From: Rhea pennata
Taxonomy: Eukaryota > Chordata > Aves > Rheiformes > Rheidae
Assembly (NCBI RefSeq): GCF_028389875.1
Contig: NC_084665.1
Coordinates: forward strand, 121,972,602 to 122,036,601
DNA length: 64,000 nt
Direction: 5' to 3'
How positions within the stretch are numbered: position 1 is the stretch's first letter; the number at the start of each line of letters is the position of its first letter. Position numbers and translations under genes: made by a program. Below the pieces are notes generated by a model. That model saw nothing but the letters and a program-made list of their open reading frames with translations, was not told where the DNA came from and ran no database searches. Shown in pieces: positions 38,615-50,800 of this stretch.

Positions 38615-41600
38615 TCCATTTTTTGTTTTAATTTAGTAGCTGCATTACCACTTCTTTAAAACTTTAAAATAAAGAATTCTGTCCTCTAGTTTGGTAGAAT
38701 GGAATTTGTTTTCATTCTGAGTTTGTCTAATGCTTAAAGTATGTTCAGAAGAAAAACACTACTTTTATGAAGGTGGAGTTTCTAGAAGCACTGGTGTAGA
38801 CTCTGCTTTTGGGCATTTCAGGGTTTGGGGGAAGCATGCTTTTTGCAAGCTTCAACATGCAGTGTTGGGGGCTGATGTCAAGCAGTAGGTGAAAGAAAAG
38901 TACTTCTGGTGAGAGTTAGTACCCTTCTGGTAAGGAGCAGACAGTGACAACATGACTTAAAACTGCAGGAACAAATTTATTTGTGACAGAAAGCCATTAA
39001 GGTTACGGAAATTACTTAATAATAACAACTGATGAGTAATAGGAAAGACAGCTGAAAGGAGAAGAAACCAGTGGTATGATAGAGACCTGTTCCAGACATA
39101 GGGGCAGGATTACAGCATAGCAACTACCAAGAGACTAATTAGATGAAATGTGCAGGAGAAGCAGAAAAGGAGAAGTAGGGTTTACTACAAGCAATACCTC
39201 AACTTTTAGTATTCCTATGTTACCGTCTACTGTTCTGCAAATCCTTCTAACATCTGAGCCTAAAACAACATATAGAAGCAAAACATACGAAGAATTATGA
39301 AGGTGGGTAAACCAGAAATATTAAAAACAACTCAATTTTTTATTTTAATGCTTTATTTCATAATCGTTATCTTTACTCTATCATCAGTTGCCAATTACAA
39401 GGAATTTTGCTATCTGTAGAGTAATAAGAGAAGATCTCCACTGGTAGTAAAAGAGATCATAAATAAAGTTGCTTGGTCTGAACTGGGCAGTAGAAAATAC
39501 GACTTTTTCCCTACTTTAAATTTACTCCAAAATATTGCTCATTTTCTCTGCTGAGCTGCTGCAAGACATATGAGAAGCCAGTGTTTGTTCTAGTCCAAGC
39601 CTTCTGACCAGGCAGCATCTAAGCTTACTGACAGACATGTCTCATCAAGAACATGGTTAAAACATTGAAAGTTAAGCAAAGAACATAATTTTGAACACCA
39701 GAAACTAGTTGCTGCCAAGAATAAGCCATGTTTTGTGAACGGTTACTGATCAAGGAATGCTAAATAAAGTGACAACTATTTCTGAATGCTCAAAAAGCAG
39801 TAATTGCAAGCATGCTGATCTATACAGGTTCCATTTGTGGTTTCTCATTAAATTTTGCTTGCTAATGGGAATTATTTTCTAAACTGGAGAGTCCAGTTGT
39901 TGTCCCAGCTATTTAAAACATATTCACCAGCCACACTTCTTTGATGAATGACAGCTCTGGCCCCTTTATTTGAATCAATGTTATCATTCATGCTAACTTT
40001 TTTTTTGAGCCTCCTCCTTTTCCCCTCAGCTAACATAGAAGCAATGAGCTGTCACTTAATGCTGTACTATTTTTACACCAAAATGTTCAAACATTTTTTT
40101 CCTTTTGAGCAAATCTTTGACACTTCCTTTAGCCTAGGCCTTTATTTAAACTTGGACACATGCAACACAATTGGATAAACAAAAGGACAAGTTAAGATTT
40201 GCTTTTTACACCTCATACAATAGAGGTGTTTCATTTCTGATGTTGATTATGAGTAATAGTTATCAAAAAAGTACACAAGGTACAAAATACATACTGCATC
40301 AAAAATAGTATTTTTAGAGATTCTCTTTTGAATTCTGAACCAGAAATCCACACAATTCTTAAAACAACAAATATTACAAGCTACTGTATTACCCTGCAGG
40401 ATTTTCTGTCAGTTAATACCCATATAAAATAAAAAATTCACGTCTGAACCCTGCTCCCTGCCAAGGACAAATACTATTTTGTAGGGCAGGGAAAGCTAGA
40501 CTGTACTTGTTCAAAGAGTAGCAAAAGCTCCTCTGGCCAACCACACTGAAATTATTTTAAGATTTGTAAAACATCTATATCACCATAGAGAAAGTAGATT
40601 TCCAGACAGTCCAGAATGTGATGTGAAGGCAGCATTGACTCATACAGTCTGTATTTTTGCAAATGAGATTTTGTCAGCTACAGCACAGGAATTCAGAAAC
40701 ATACACACTTGAATTTCATAAATTTGAGGTGCTGGCAGTAAAAAAGTAGGGTTAAGCAAAATTATTTGTTGCAATTTGTAATCCATATGTTATAATTAGT
40801 AAATAATACCTTGGTAACCCAGAACAGCAAGTTCTTTTCAAATGCATTTGTTTCTGGACTCTCATATTACAACAAAGTACCCTAAGTTGCTTTTAAAGGA
40901 TAAAAGAGGCAAGAATCAATTTTGAAATAAATCACCTCAGATCTGCAACATTTTGTGACTTCCTGTGACAAGAAAAGTTTGCAAGATTTTTGAATTTCTG
41001 GAAAGATGCAGGCATGCTATAGAGAAAGTGATTGCCATAATACAGATATGAGACAAAACTTTGTAGGAGAGTAAAGCATACACACGATTACTACCCAAAA
41101 GCTCTGTGTTAAAGGGACATTGGAAGTTTCCAGTGAATGACTGACTCTTGCCTGCAAGATGTAATGCTTACAGTTTGAGGTGCTACTGCCCCCCTCTGCT
41201 TGCCTGGTGCTCTGCTAGACTTTACTATCCATGCTAGTGACAACTATCATGGATATGAAGTGTTTTTTGCTGCTGCAATTAACAACATTGTGCAGTACCT
41301 TCAACTAGTGGCTTAAAGTTGTTGTGTTTAGAGGGCTGGATCTAGTTTAGCAGTCTTCAGCCAAATTGAGCTGATATGTTAGGTTCAGGCACCTTCTGAA
41401 TTTGAAAGTTATTCCTAAAGAGTGATAGTCTTTCAGAATGAGTCACTTTGTAACCTACATTGACATTAAAGTTTAACAGAGTTAAAATCAGAGATGAAAT
41501 CCATGGAGTGTGAAGAGAGGCTATATGAGCCACTAATGCTTCATTTGAATTCTCATGCAAGACTTGTTTTGGTAAGGGAAACCTGCAACTTTACCAATAG

Positions 41601-41747
41601 CCTCAGAGCCCTTCTTAACATTCTTTTAGAATTAGATTCAATTAGATTCAGCTTAGATTGTAGAGTCACTAAACCAGCACCAGCTAATGCTAATGATTCA
41701 ATAATTCCATCTAATAATCTTCATCTGCCCATCTATTACAACTCTGA

Positions 41748-41925
41748 GTGACAGAGCACTGGAACAAGTTGCCCAGAAGGGCTGTGTTGTCTCCTGCTCT
41801 GGAGATATTCAAAACTTACCTGGATGCAATCCTGTCTAATGTGCTCTAGTGACCCTACTTGAGCAGGGGAGTTGGACTACATGTTCTCCAGAGGTCCCTT
41901 CCAACCTCAACCATTCTGTGAACTC
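41748..41925 (+). mobile_element. CR1 LINE 3'-end fragment
   Basis: Clear CR1 3' end: AACAAGTTGCCCAGAAGGGC, GAGATATTCAAAACTTACCT, GTTGGACTACATGTTCTCCA, GGTCCCTTCCAACCTCAACC, ending CATTCTGTGA. Confidence 0.88.
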
Positions 41926-42959
41926 TAAATGGTTTAAGGTAAAGTTACCTTTTTGTGATTGAACAGTGTCAGGACACAGGCTTTTATTGACTAATAAAAT
42001 AAATCCATTGGCACTGGGCACTGCCATTCCTTCCAAAATGATACTATGCTGATTTGAGGCAGTTGAATTTGCCTTCCCTTTAGGGATTAGATTGCTACTG
42101 CCTTAATACCTTGGCACTTAGCATGCATATTAGCTTGAGTGACAACTACAAACATGGCAGTTTCACATGCTATAAATACCAAATGTACAACAGTTCTGTC
42201 TTGTGCTTCTGCCATCCTTAAGTCCTGGGCTATTTTGTTTTACGGAGAGCCAGCTCAGTCTTAAGTATCACTCACTAGACTACCTATATGAAAGGATTTT
42301 AAACCAGATGAAAGAGAAGTCCTCAAGATTTACTGCAGTATCACAGCAAAGAAAAGGAGCTTTGTCACAATTATAACATCATCAGAATAACAACTGGTCA
42401 TTGGGAAAATTCGTAAGATCTCTATATAGTCTGATGAAGTCCTCATGAGTACTAGAGTGGTAAATAAGAAACAAGTATCTTCACCGACTTAGTAATCCAG
42501 GTCAAACTATTTTGGCAAACTATGCATTGTTCAGATGACAATACACAATATTACTAATTATAAAATTAATAAAACTACAAATTAACAAAATTACAAATGG
42601 ACAATACTCAATATACCTGTCTCTCCTTAGCCTACCCTTGACTTCATCCCTCCATCAGAGAAATCACGTAGGGAGAGCACATGTAATTTCCATCGCCATA
42701 AGGTCACTTTGAGTCAGAGCTCTCATTATATGTCTAAGTTTCTTGGCACAAATCCATAAAAAAAACCCCACTAGTTCTAATGCTTGTAGAACTACTTTTT
42801 TTTTTTCTTTTTTTTTCACAAGACCCTCAACCTTTTTCAGTGTAGAAGATGAATGGTACCCACTGCTTGGGTAATGTAAAGCTTTTATAGTCCTCATTAT
42901 TCACCCTTGGACTTTAACACGTACCATTCAGAATCTGCACTGAGGAGAAAAAAACGTAG

Positions 42960-43085
42960 TTAGTTATCTCACGGTACTGAGTACTTCACAAATGCAATTT
43001 TCATCACAAGTTTCCTGAGGCAAGTTAATATTATTACCTTCATCTTACAGATGAAGAACAGAAAGGTGGAGCAATTTAAGCATGA
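42960..43085 (-). mobile_element. MIR-like ancient SINE
   Basis: ATTATTACCTTCATCTTACA followed by GATGAAGAACAGAAAGG and CAATTTAAG matches the minus-strand MIR/CORE-SINE pattern (ATTATCCCCATTTTACAGATGAGG and onward). It is seen by eye against a remembered consensus. It lies about 0.7 kb upstream of the GCFC2 start codon. Confidence 0.5.
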
Positions 43086-43693
43086 ACATTTCAAATATCC
43101 ACTATATTTGAATACTTCTCTTGGGACACAGAGACCTCTCTTGAAGGACTTGCTGTGTTCAAGGCATAGCTGTTATAGGTTTATTTGAAGGTAGATGTGC
43201 TGCCTTTACACATACCTCAGCATTAAAGAGCGAAAGGATGGTACAAGCGAGGGCACAAATCCTCACCATGCAAACCTCTCAAAGTCACTACCTGCCTTCT
43301 GTTCCCAGGCACATGTTCCCCCTCCCTTGTGCTGGCACTTGTCTGACTCCTTCAGTGAGCTAAGCCTACAGAAAGGAAGACAAAAAGGTGACTAATTTCT
43401 GCCTGCTTTGGCTGCTTAAGCAGCAAGCTGCAGGCCAGGGGACCTGCCCGGTGAAGCAGCTGGGAGCCCCTGCCACGAAGAGGCCGCCAACAGGATACTT
43501 TCCGCTTTGGAGCTCTGGCTAAACCCGGGCCTTTTCCTTAACCCGCGCACCACGGTGCCCCCTCAGCACCAGCCGCTCGCCGCCCCGAGCTGCACCGCCT
43601 GCCCCTCCCCCCGGCAGCTCAACGGTTAACGGCGAGGACACGCCCCCTTAACCTAATTGGACAGAGATCGCTTAGCCCCGCCCACCTGCCGGC

Positions 43694-43702
43694 GGCGCGA
43701 AA
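43694..43702. promoter_or_regulatory. E2F-type site
   Basis: GGCGCGAAA, the reverse complement of TTTCGCGCC, an exact E2F consensus, 112 bases upstream of the GCFC2 start codon inside its CpG island. Function is inferred. Confidence 0.5.
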
Positions 43703-43759
43703 CGTGACTGGCCTTTGGGGCGGGGGTTGGGCGGGGCGGAGGTGGTGTGCGGGGCGTCC

Positions 43760-43770
43760 TGCGCATGCGC
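43760..43770. promoter_or_regulatory. NRF1 palindrome
   Basis: TGCGCATGCGC, a perfect NRF1 site, 44 bases upstream of the GCFC2 start codon and downstream of two GC boxes. NRF1 sites of this form are typical of housekeeping CpG-island promoters near the transcription start. Confidence 0.65.
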
Positions 43771-43809
43771 TCTAGCGAGGCGGCGGGGCCGTTGGCGGCG
43801 GTTAGCTAG
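43765..43809 (+). other. uORF in the GCFC2 leader
   Basis: The ATG inside the NRF1 palindrome opens a 14-codon frame ending in TAG at 43807-43809, four bases before the GCFC2 start codon. It matters only if transcription starts upstream of 43765. Seen directly; translation unknown. Confidence 0.4.
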
Positions 43810-43813
43810 CGCC

Positions 43814-44162
43814 ATGTTCCGCCGTGCTCCGCGGAACTTCCGCGCCCGGCGGCGCGTGGTGTCCAGCGGCAGCGGCGAGGAAGAGGAGAAGGAGGAGCAG
43901 CTGCCGCCGCCGCCGCCGCCGCCGCCGACTGCCGCATCGCCGCCGACTCCAGCCCCTGGCCGTGCCTCCGAGCAGGAAGCGGAGCCTGTGGAGGCGCCCA
44001 GCGGTGGCGCCGCGGCTCCCGCGGCGGAGGGCCTGTCACCCGCGCAGGAGCCGGCGGGCAGCCGCGGGGGCCGGGCGGAGGGCAGAGGGGCGGCCAGGGG
44101 CCGCGGGCCGCGCCTCGCCGGGAAGGTTCTGCTGAGCTTCGGGGGCGAGGAGGAGCGGGAAG
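43814..44162 (+). CDS. GCFC2: GCFC2 coding exon 1
   Basis: ATG at 43814 is the first ATG in this frame after the promoter; donor GTAAGG. It encodes residues 1-116: a basic start ([14 protein letters not shown]), an acidic stretch, eight prolines from a GCC repeat at 43903-43927, an Ala/Gly/Arg-rich part, then [12 protein letters not shown]. Phase 1 exit. Confidence 0.93.
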
Positions 44163-44853
44163 GTAAGGGGCGCGTTATGTAACAGTTTATGTGAATATAG
44201 AACAGAAAATTAAACTTTTGAGAGTTACAGCTTTGCTTTATAATACGTTAATCTGAATTATTTTGTTTTATCTGGGTAGATGACGAAGAACTCTTTAAAA
44301 TTAAAAAGCCATCCTTCAATGAAGTAACTTTTAGAATCCAAAAGAAGGAAATCTTACCATCCCCACAGAGAGAAGTTCAGGAAAGTGAAAGTAAGTACTT
44401 GAGTTAAAGGGTTTTTTTTTTCAATCAGTTACATGAAAATTAAATTTTGAAATCATTAAATAAGAGGAATATATAACTGCTGCTAGATGTCTTTAATTTT
44501 TTAGTTGAATCTTACGAAGAGAAAATGCACATAGTAATTTAATACAAATTTGATATAAATCCTTTCTGTTACTAAGCTGTTTGCTGTTGCAGCATTAACG
44601 TATTTTAATTGAAAACAATCCATGGCTTTGATAGCTCAGTCAGTATTTTGAGTCTAATTGAAGTATAGCACTTTTTCTAGAGGGATATTTTGAGCTTTGT
44701 GTGTTTTACAAAAGTGCTTTTAGAAGTTATTTTCAGCTGTATTTCTTCTATTGATACCTTGTTAATTCACAGATAAGCCCTAATGTTACTGTGAGATAAA
44801 TTAGCTTGAGATAAGAAATAATTTCTGTAGTGACTGTGATTTGGATGAGATGA

Positions 44854-44888
<35 letters not shown>

Positions 44889-47800
44889 GTATATAAGTAA
44901 TGTCCTATAAAAGCATACCTCATGCTATTTTAACAGGTGGCACATTCTGTTTAAAAAATTAAAGTTTCTCTTCATCAGTAAATCATCGGATTACTAATTT
45001 TCTTAAAATAATTTTAAGGTAATTGGAGACAAGTAAATAAAAGAAGACTCTGCTTGTTAATACTTTATAGCATAATCCTTGAAAAGATTGTGGGGGGATT
45101 TAGCGTGTTTTGATTAGGATAGATAGTTAGATAAGCAACTAGACTTTGTATCATGGTCTAGGTAGTTACTAATAATTACGATGCGTCAGCTTCTGGCAGC
45201 TGATGCTGAAACCATGAGTCTTTTTCCCTTGATACAGAAATCTGTCAGTTGGTGTCTAGAACCTGCAACACTGAAGCCACTCATGAAGAAGAGGATGAGA
45301 CCTATTCTTCACTTAGTGAGGACTACAACAGCTCAGACTCAGAAGCTGAATCCAGCCATCCACAGAGAAGGAAGGATTTATCAGCAGGTTTGTTTCTGGG
45401 ATTTCCTTTTAAATAGTAATTGTATGACCTTTTTCATTTGAAATACATGACAAGATAGATGAGATGAAACCCACTCCTCTTCAGTCATGTAAGAGGTAGG
45501 CACCTGGTTTGTGCTGGGTCAAGGCTGCTCCTTTTCTGAAAGAAGAGTGACAGTTTTGCTCTGAAGGGGTATTTCTTTGCATGTGTTTTGACATTCCTGT
45601 AAGGATAAGTTGAATCCCCAGCATCTTTTTGCATTGATTATAGAGGTAGTTTAGGTTACTGGCTAGGACTAGATGTATAACTGGCTAAATTTAGAGGAGA
45701 TGAATCCCCTTCACATAACATTTAGAATATTTTCTTAACTGTCAAGCATGGTGTTCTGCACTATATGTGTGATTTTGAATAACTTCATAAAAGGAAGTAA
45801 AACCAAGCACTGTACTTAAGGGAAAGAACATGATGGAGAATGCCTCTACTAGGAGAGACGCAGCTATAAAACTGATCTAAAGAGAAATGAAGGCATTAAA
45901 GTCGGAGGTTTTCTCCAACTATTTTAAATAAGACTTTTTGTAAGTAGTGAAGGATATAATGCTGCATGTTTATTATGACAATTTTTTTTTTTGCATATAA
46001 TACTCATTATGGATGTAACAAACTTTATTTTTAAATACTGGCTATACTGTAATTTGCACCAAATCAGTAGCATGTTCCATTTTTCTTACTATGATCTTGA
46101 GACTTTGACGGCTAAAGTGAAGACATGCTACTGCTTATGTAATATGCATATTTAAGTGTGTCTTTGGACAATTAAAGAACATTTTTGGTTGCCTATTATG
46201 ATTCAGTGTCTATTTCAGAGACTGAAATAGATCGCATGTTGGGAACAGTGAATTTGGGAAAGAGGCAGTAAATAATCCCTGTTTAACAGTGCACAATTCA
46301 CTTGAGATTAAAATTTAATCTTGTTTAATTTGGAAATTTATCTCTTTCTGGATTTCTTTGTAAACTACAGTCGGTAACCTTGCTCTATGAGGAGATGGAA
46401 AACAGAAGGACAAGCTAATGGCTATTTTTTTAAGAAATCTGGGTTTTGATTTTAGACAGAGAGTCACTTTTTATGGATATTCTTGCTTCTCTTTGTGTTC
46501 AAGGTAGTAAAGTTATTTTGAAATGCATAGAAAAATACCTTGAGTTCCCTGTGCTCAGAATTATGCAATGAACTTGAGTTACAGTGATTTTTGTCATTAG
46601 GAGTAATGTGCATGTGTTGCTTTTAGTCATTTGCTTAGATTTTCTTTCCCTTTGACTTAGGCAGTATACCCAGTGCAGCTTGCATTGAGGCTGCTCGGAG
46701 GAAACGTCACTTAGCCAGGACACAAGCTGATTATCTGCCATTGGATGTTTTAAATGATCATCAGGTCTCTCAGAGAAGACAAAGTAGTGATTTAGAGAGT
46801 GAAGATGAAGCTGATATGCGGAATCTCAATTTTACTCCTAAAGCAAGAACTCTAAGGCAGAGGATGACTGAACACATGGGTGAGTTTGTGCCTTTTCTAC
46901 CAGTGGTTGTGGCATTGTTTCGCTGAAAACTTGAAGGATGTTGCGAGTAAAGAGTGGAACATAAGGTTTTGTTCCTCAGGGGTCCTGGTAGAAGGCGCTC
47001 AAGGTTTATATCTAAGCTGAATATGGATTGGATCTCGGTTGTGTTGGGGTGCTGGGTGACTTGAGAAAACTTTTTCACATGACTTTTGGGTGATGTTGGC
47101 TATAACAAGTAGCCTGTCTTATAGGGAGGATAACATCTAATATGCATAAAGTTGCTGGTGATGTAAGACAGTGTCCTACTTCAGTAAGTTTTCTAAATGC
47201 TGTTTCCTGCTACTTCATATCCAGTCTTCTCAGTGCTCTCCCTGTATTGATGTTATTGGGTTTTTTATTTTGTTTTTAAAATCATCAAACTTTTATAACT
47301 GAATAAGCTTATTGCATGCAAAGCACAAGTTCTATAGCTTTTTTATTCTAGCTAGTTGAATTTATGAAGCACCAGTTTGTTCTATTTGTAGACTACTTTT
47401 CCTTATTATTTTGATAATGGTTATAAGGACTGTGTAGCTGTGAGCTCATTCAGCAGTTCTAATTAATACTAAAAGAAAGTTTTTTGTGTCTGTATTAGAA
47501 TTTACACTATAAAGTACTCAAAGATTTACCATATATAATGTTACTTTGCACAAGTATTACAGACCAACTGTTCTTTCATTTATATGTATTATATACAACT
47601 TTACTTTGAAAAATAAAATGAATTGTTTCTAGTAGAAGCATAACAACGTATTTTTTAGTACTGCAGTAGTAGTTGCCTGAGAAACAGTAGGTTGGGGAAC
47701 TTAATATTGGTGTCAATTTTAGGAATTCCAGAAGCCATTTCTTGGTATGTTCCTTGCCTTTCAGTTTGAGAATATTTCATCTGCAGTTTAACTGCTTTTT

Positions 47801-50800
47801 TTTTTTTTTTCGTGTGTGTGTGTGTGTGCGCGCACTTGGTGCTTCCCAGTAATGGCTGTGGGAACCACTGTTGCTTTTCAGGGAGGAGAGTATGGGAGGG
47901 GGGAAACAAGATACAATTACATGTAGTAATGATTGTTCTAATCTTTTTACCAGCCTCTGAGGATGATGAATCAAGTGAAGATGAAACACAAATTAAGTGG
48001 GAAGAGCAGCAAATAAAGAAAGCTGTTAAACTCTCTCAGGTGATCTTTCCTAGCCATTGCAAATTGCTTTTGGTTCCTAGGCGAGAGAGCTTATTCTGTG
48101 ATGGACAGCTCTCTGAAGAAAGTAGAGAATAAAACTTTGTATCTAGTTTTTACTGCTATGCAAGGGATCTTGAAAGTAAAAATATTCAAATACCACAAAT
48201 GCTAACATGTTACAAAGCAAAACTGATGATTTTATTATGCTAAAATCTCTGAGTGACAGTTTGAGGGCACTTTTTGTAGAATTCAGCAGGATTCTGTTAT
48301 ATTTCTTTTGGTATATGGTAATGATGAACTGTGGCTTTTCTTTTCCTGATGAGTTGAAAGTTGTTTCTGACTTGAATCACCTACTCTGAATCAAACTAGG
48401 AAAATTTAAGTAAGCATGTAATAAAAAAGAATAAGCATGTGAATTCTTCAATAAGCTATTGAAGAAATGGCAACCTGTTAAAAGGGAGTAGTTATGGGGC
48501 TGGGAGAAAATTGCAGCTTCTTGCAGCTGAACTTACAATCCAGTATGTGATTGGATTTCCACCTAGTCACAGATCCTCATGCTGCACTTGTTTCTGGAAA
48601 ATGTTTAATTTCTCATGTTCAGGAAATTATTACAATTTTTTTTAGTAGCAGATCTTGTTAATTATGGACTCAGTTGCTTCAGTTGAGTATATTTTGGTCA
48701 GATTTAAATTAACCACTTGATACTGTTTCTAGACTAGATTTTTTTGGAGGGGGATTTCTAACCTAAAACTGTTTGAAATCCATTTTTAGTTAAACTGGTT
48801 GATCAGAATTAAATTGGCTACTGGTTTTGCCATAAGGTGGTGTTCACATATATATTGCAAAGGAACCATTTTATTTGTGGTCTGTTAATATTCAATATTT
48901 TGTTTCTTCATAGTAAGCCTTCTGATAATTTATCATAAATGTAATAAAATAGTTTCAAAAAATCAAAACATGAAGAAAATATGATTACTGCTATTATGGT
49001 TTTTACTACTACTTGGCTGTAACTTAAGTTTTTATTAAAATGTGAACATAATACTAGCAAGGTGTAGAAGCTTTTTGTGTCCCTGCTAGCTGTGAAAGTT
49101 TTCAGACCAAGAAGAGGAGGGCAGGTTAAGTGTAACCCAAATTATGGATTACTTGGTGCTGTTTATATGCACTATATGCGTTTATACAGATGATATTCAG
49201 GCTTTTTGCTTTTGTGTCTTTCAGAAAATACTTAATCATTGAAATTATTTTTTTAATATATGCCTTATTCAGATGATATCTTGTTGATGTGATAGCTACA
49301 GAAGGAGGACTTATGTATTAAAAGATTAACAGATATGATTCTTGTAGGATATCCATGACAATGCTTCTCTGCATAAATCTCAACCAGCAAAACCAAAGTT
49401 TGATCCCTCTGTTTCTCTGCCATCTGTGAACCTGGAAATTGTAAAGAAGCGGCTGACTGAAAGGTAAATACTGCATGTATGAACCTAATTTTTGAGTTGT
49501 CCAAGTTTGTTTTGTGACAGAGCGAGAAATGATAGATCATGAGATCTTACTCTTTTCTCTGAGTATTGGAGAATCATAGACTGTTATTCCATGTTTAGTA
49601 TACTTGCTACAATGTCTAGTACTGCAGAGTTGTACAAGTTTAGTTTTACCTGACAATGGCATGTTAACGGTGCTTGAACGAAAAATCTCATATGTAGCTT
49701 TATCTAAGAAGCATTTGGATTTTTTGTATTTTATCATCTAGCCCTGTACAGTATTTTCATTTAAATGACAGCAGCTTTCTACGGTTGCTAGTGTTGCTAC
49801 AAGAGTGCAGTTACAATGTTATGTTTGCCAAGCAAGCAAAACTGTAATCAGGAGGGCTGAAGGAGTTCTGTCTCACGGTTGGTAATCCTAGTCCTCTTTT
49901 GATGGTTCTTACTCTAGCTGAAAAGATAGCTGAGTATTACCTAAAGCAGCAGTGGATTCACTGCAGCCTGTTTAGGCAAACTGGAACTGGGTTTGATTTT
50001 CTTTAGTATGCCAAGCTATGATTTTTTTTTTTAATTATTATTATTATTTTAATTTTGTTTTTCCTCCTGACCATCAGCTGCGTTATAGGCAGCTGAAGTG
50101 TCCTATAGTGGAGGTGAGAACCCCCAAAGGGGTGAGTGAGAAAGACAGCTGGGGTGAGGCATCCCAAGGTAAGCTGTACCCTGTCGTCTCTCAGAGCACT
50201 AAGAAGCAGCTGTTGAGATAAGTTTAGACATGTAACATTATACAACTGAAATGTAAATATCTGCAGTGGGCTTCCATTGAGCTCTTCCTGTGCATGTTTT
50301 GCTTTGTACAAAACATCACTGACCTACTTGTTTAAAAAATTGCAGCTAAATTGGCCTAGACATTTTTGTGGAAGTTCTTGAGGTTTTTAGCTATCATCAC
50401 CTAAAAAGAATGAGTTAAATGCAGTAGGAATTATATATAGAAACATGTAAAAGAAAGAGTAAGACTATTAATACTATCAAGAGTAGGATACCTATCTGGA
50501 AGGTAGCAAGAAGGGGAGGGGAACCTGCTTGACAATAGTAAACTCCATTGATGTGTTTAACTTGATGAAATAATTCTTTTGGCCTCTGGTATGGCATAGA
50601 ACTTTCTGCCAAGGTGTCATGTTGGAGAATGTCTTAGTTTTCAATGAAAATAGTTCAACTGTTCTCTAATTAAGGAAAATGAAATAAGTTGTGGTCTGCT
50701 TTGTTTTGTTAAAGGCTTCATCAAATTGTTCAGTCACCAGGAAAACGTAAGGAAAAAGGTGCAGTCGTAATATATATAGGCATTTTTATAACAATTAATG

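Larger units (their letters stand above)
35651..43400. other. Intergenic region between ITSN2 and GCFC2
   Basis: A 7.7 kb AT-rich interval between the two CpG islands. It holds two CR1 3' fragments, a (TA)n tract at 38576-38614 and a MIR-like SINE. No open frame here resembles a known protein and no exon with conserved coding was recognised. A long non-coding RNA or enhancer cannot be excluded. Confidence 0.65.
43440..44180. promoter_or_regulatory. CpG island promoter of GCFC2
   Basis: A CpG-dense block that begins abruptly near 43440, covers the whole first exon and ends just after its donor. It contains an inverted CCAAT box (ATTGG, 43656-43660), GC boxes at 43717-43725 and 43730-43738, an E2F-type site and an NRF1 palindrome. 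No TATA box is seen. Transcription probably starts around 43700-43790. Confidence 0.85.

Noticed and set aside
43714..43813. Upstream extension of the GCFC2 frame
   Set aside because: Open but with no ATG; the first ATG in frame is 43814 and the upstream part contains promoter motifs.
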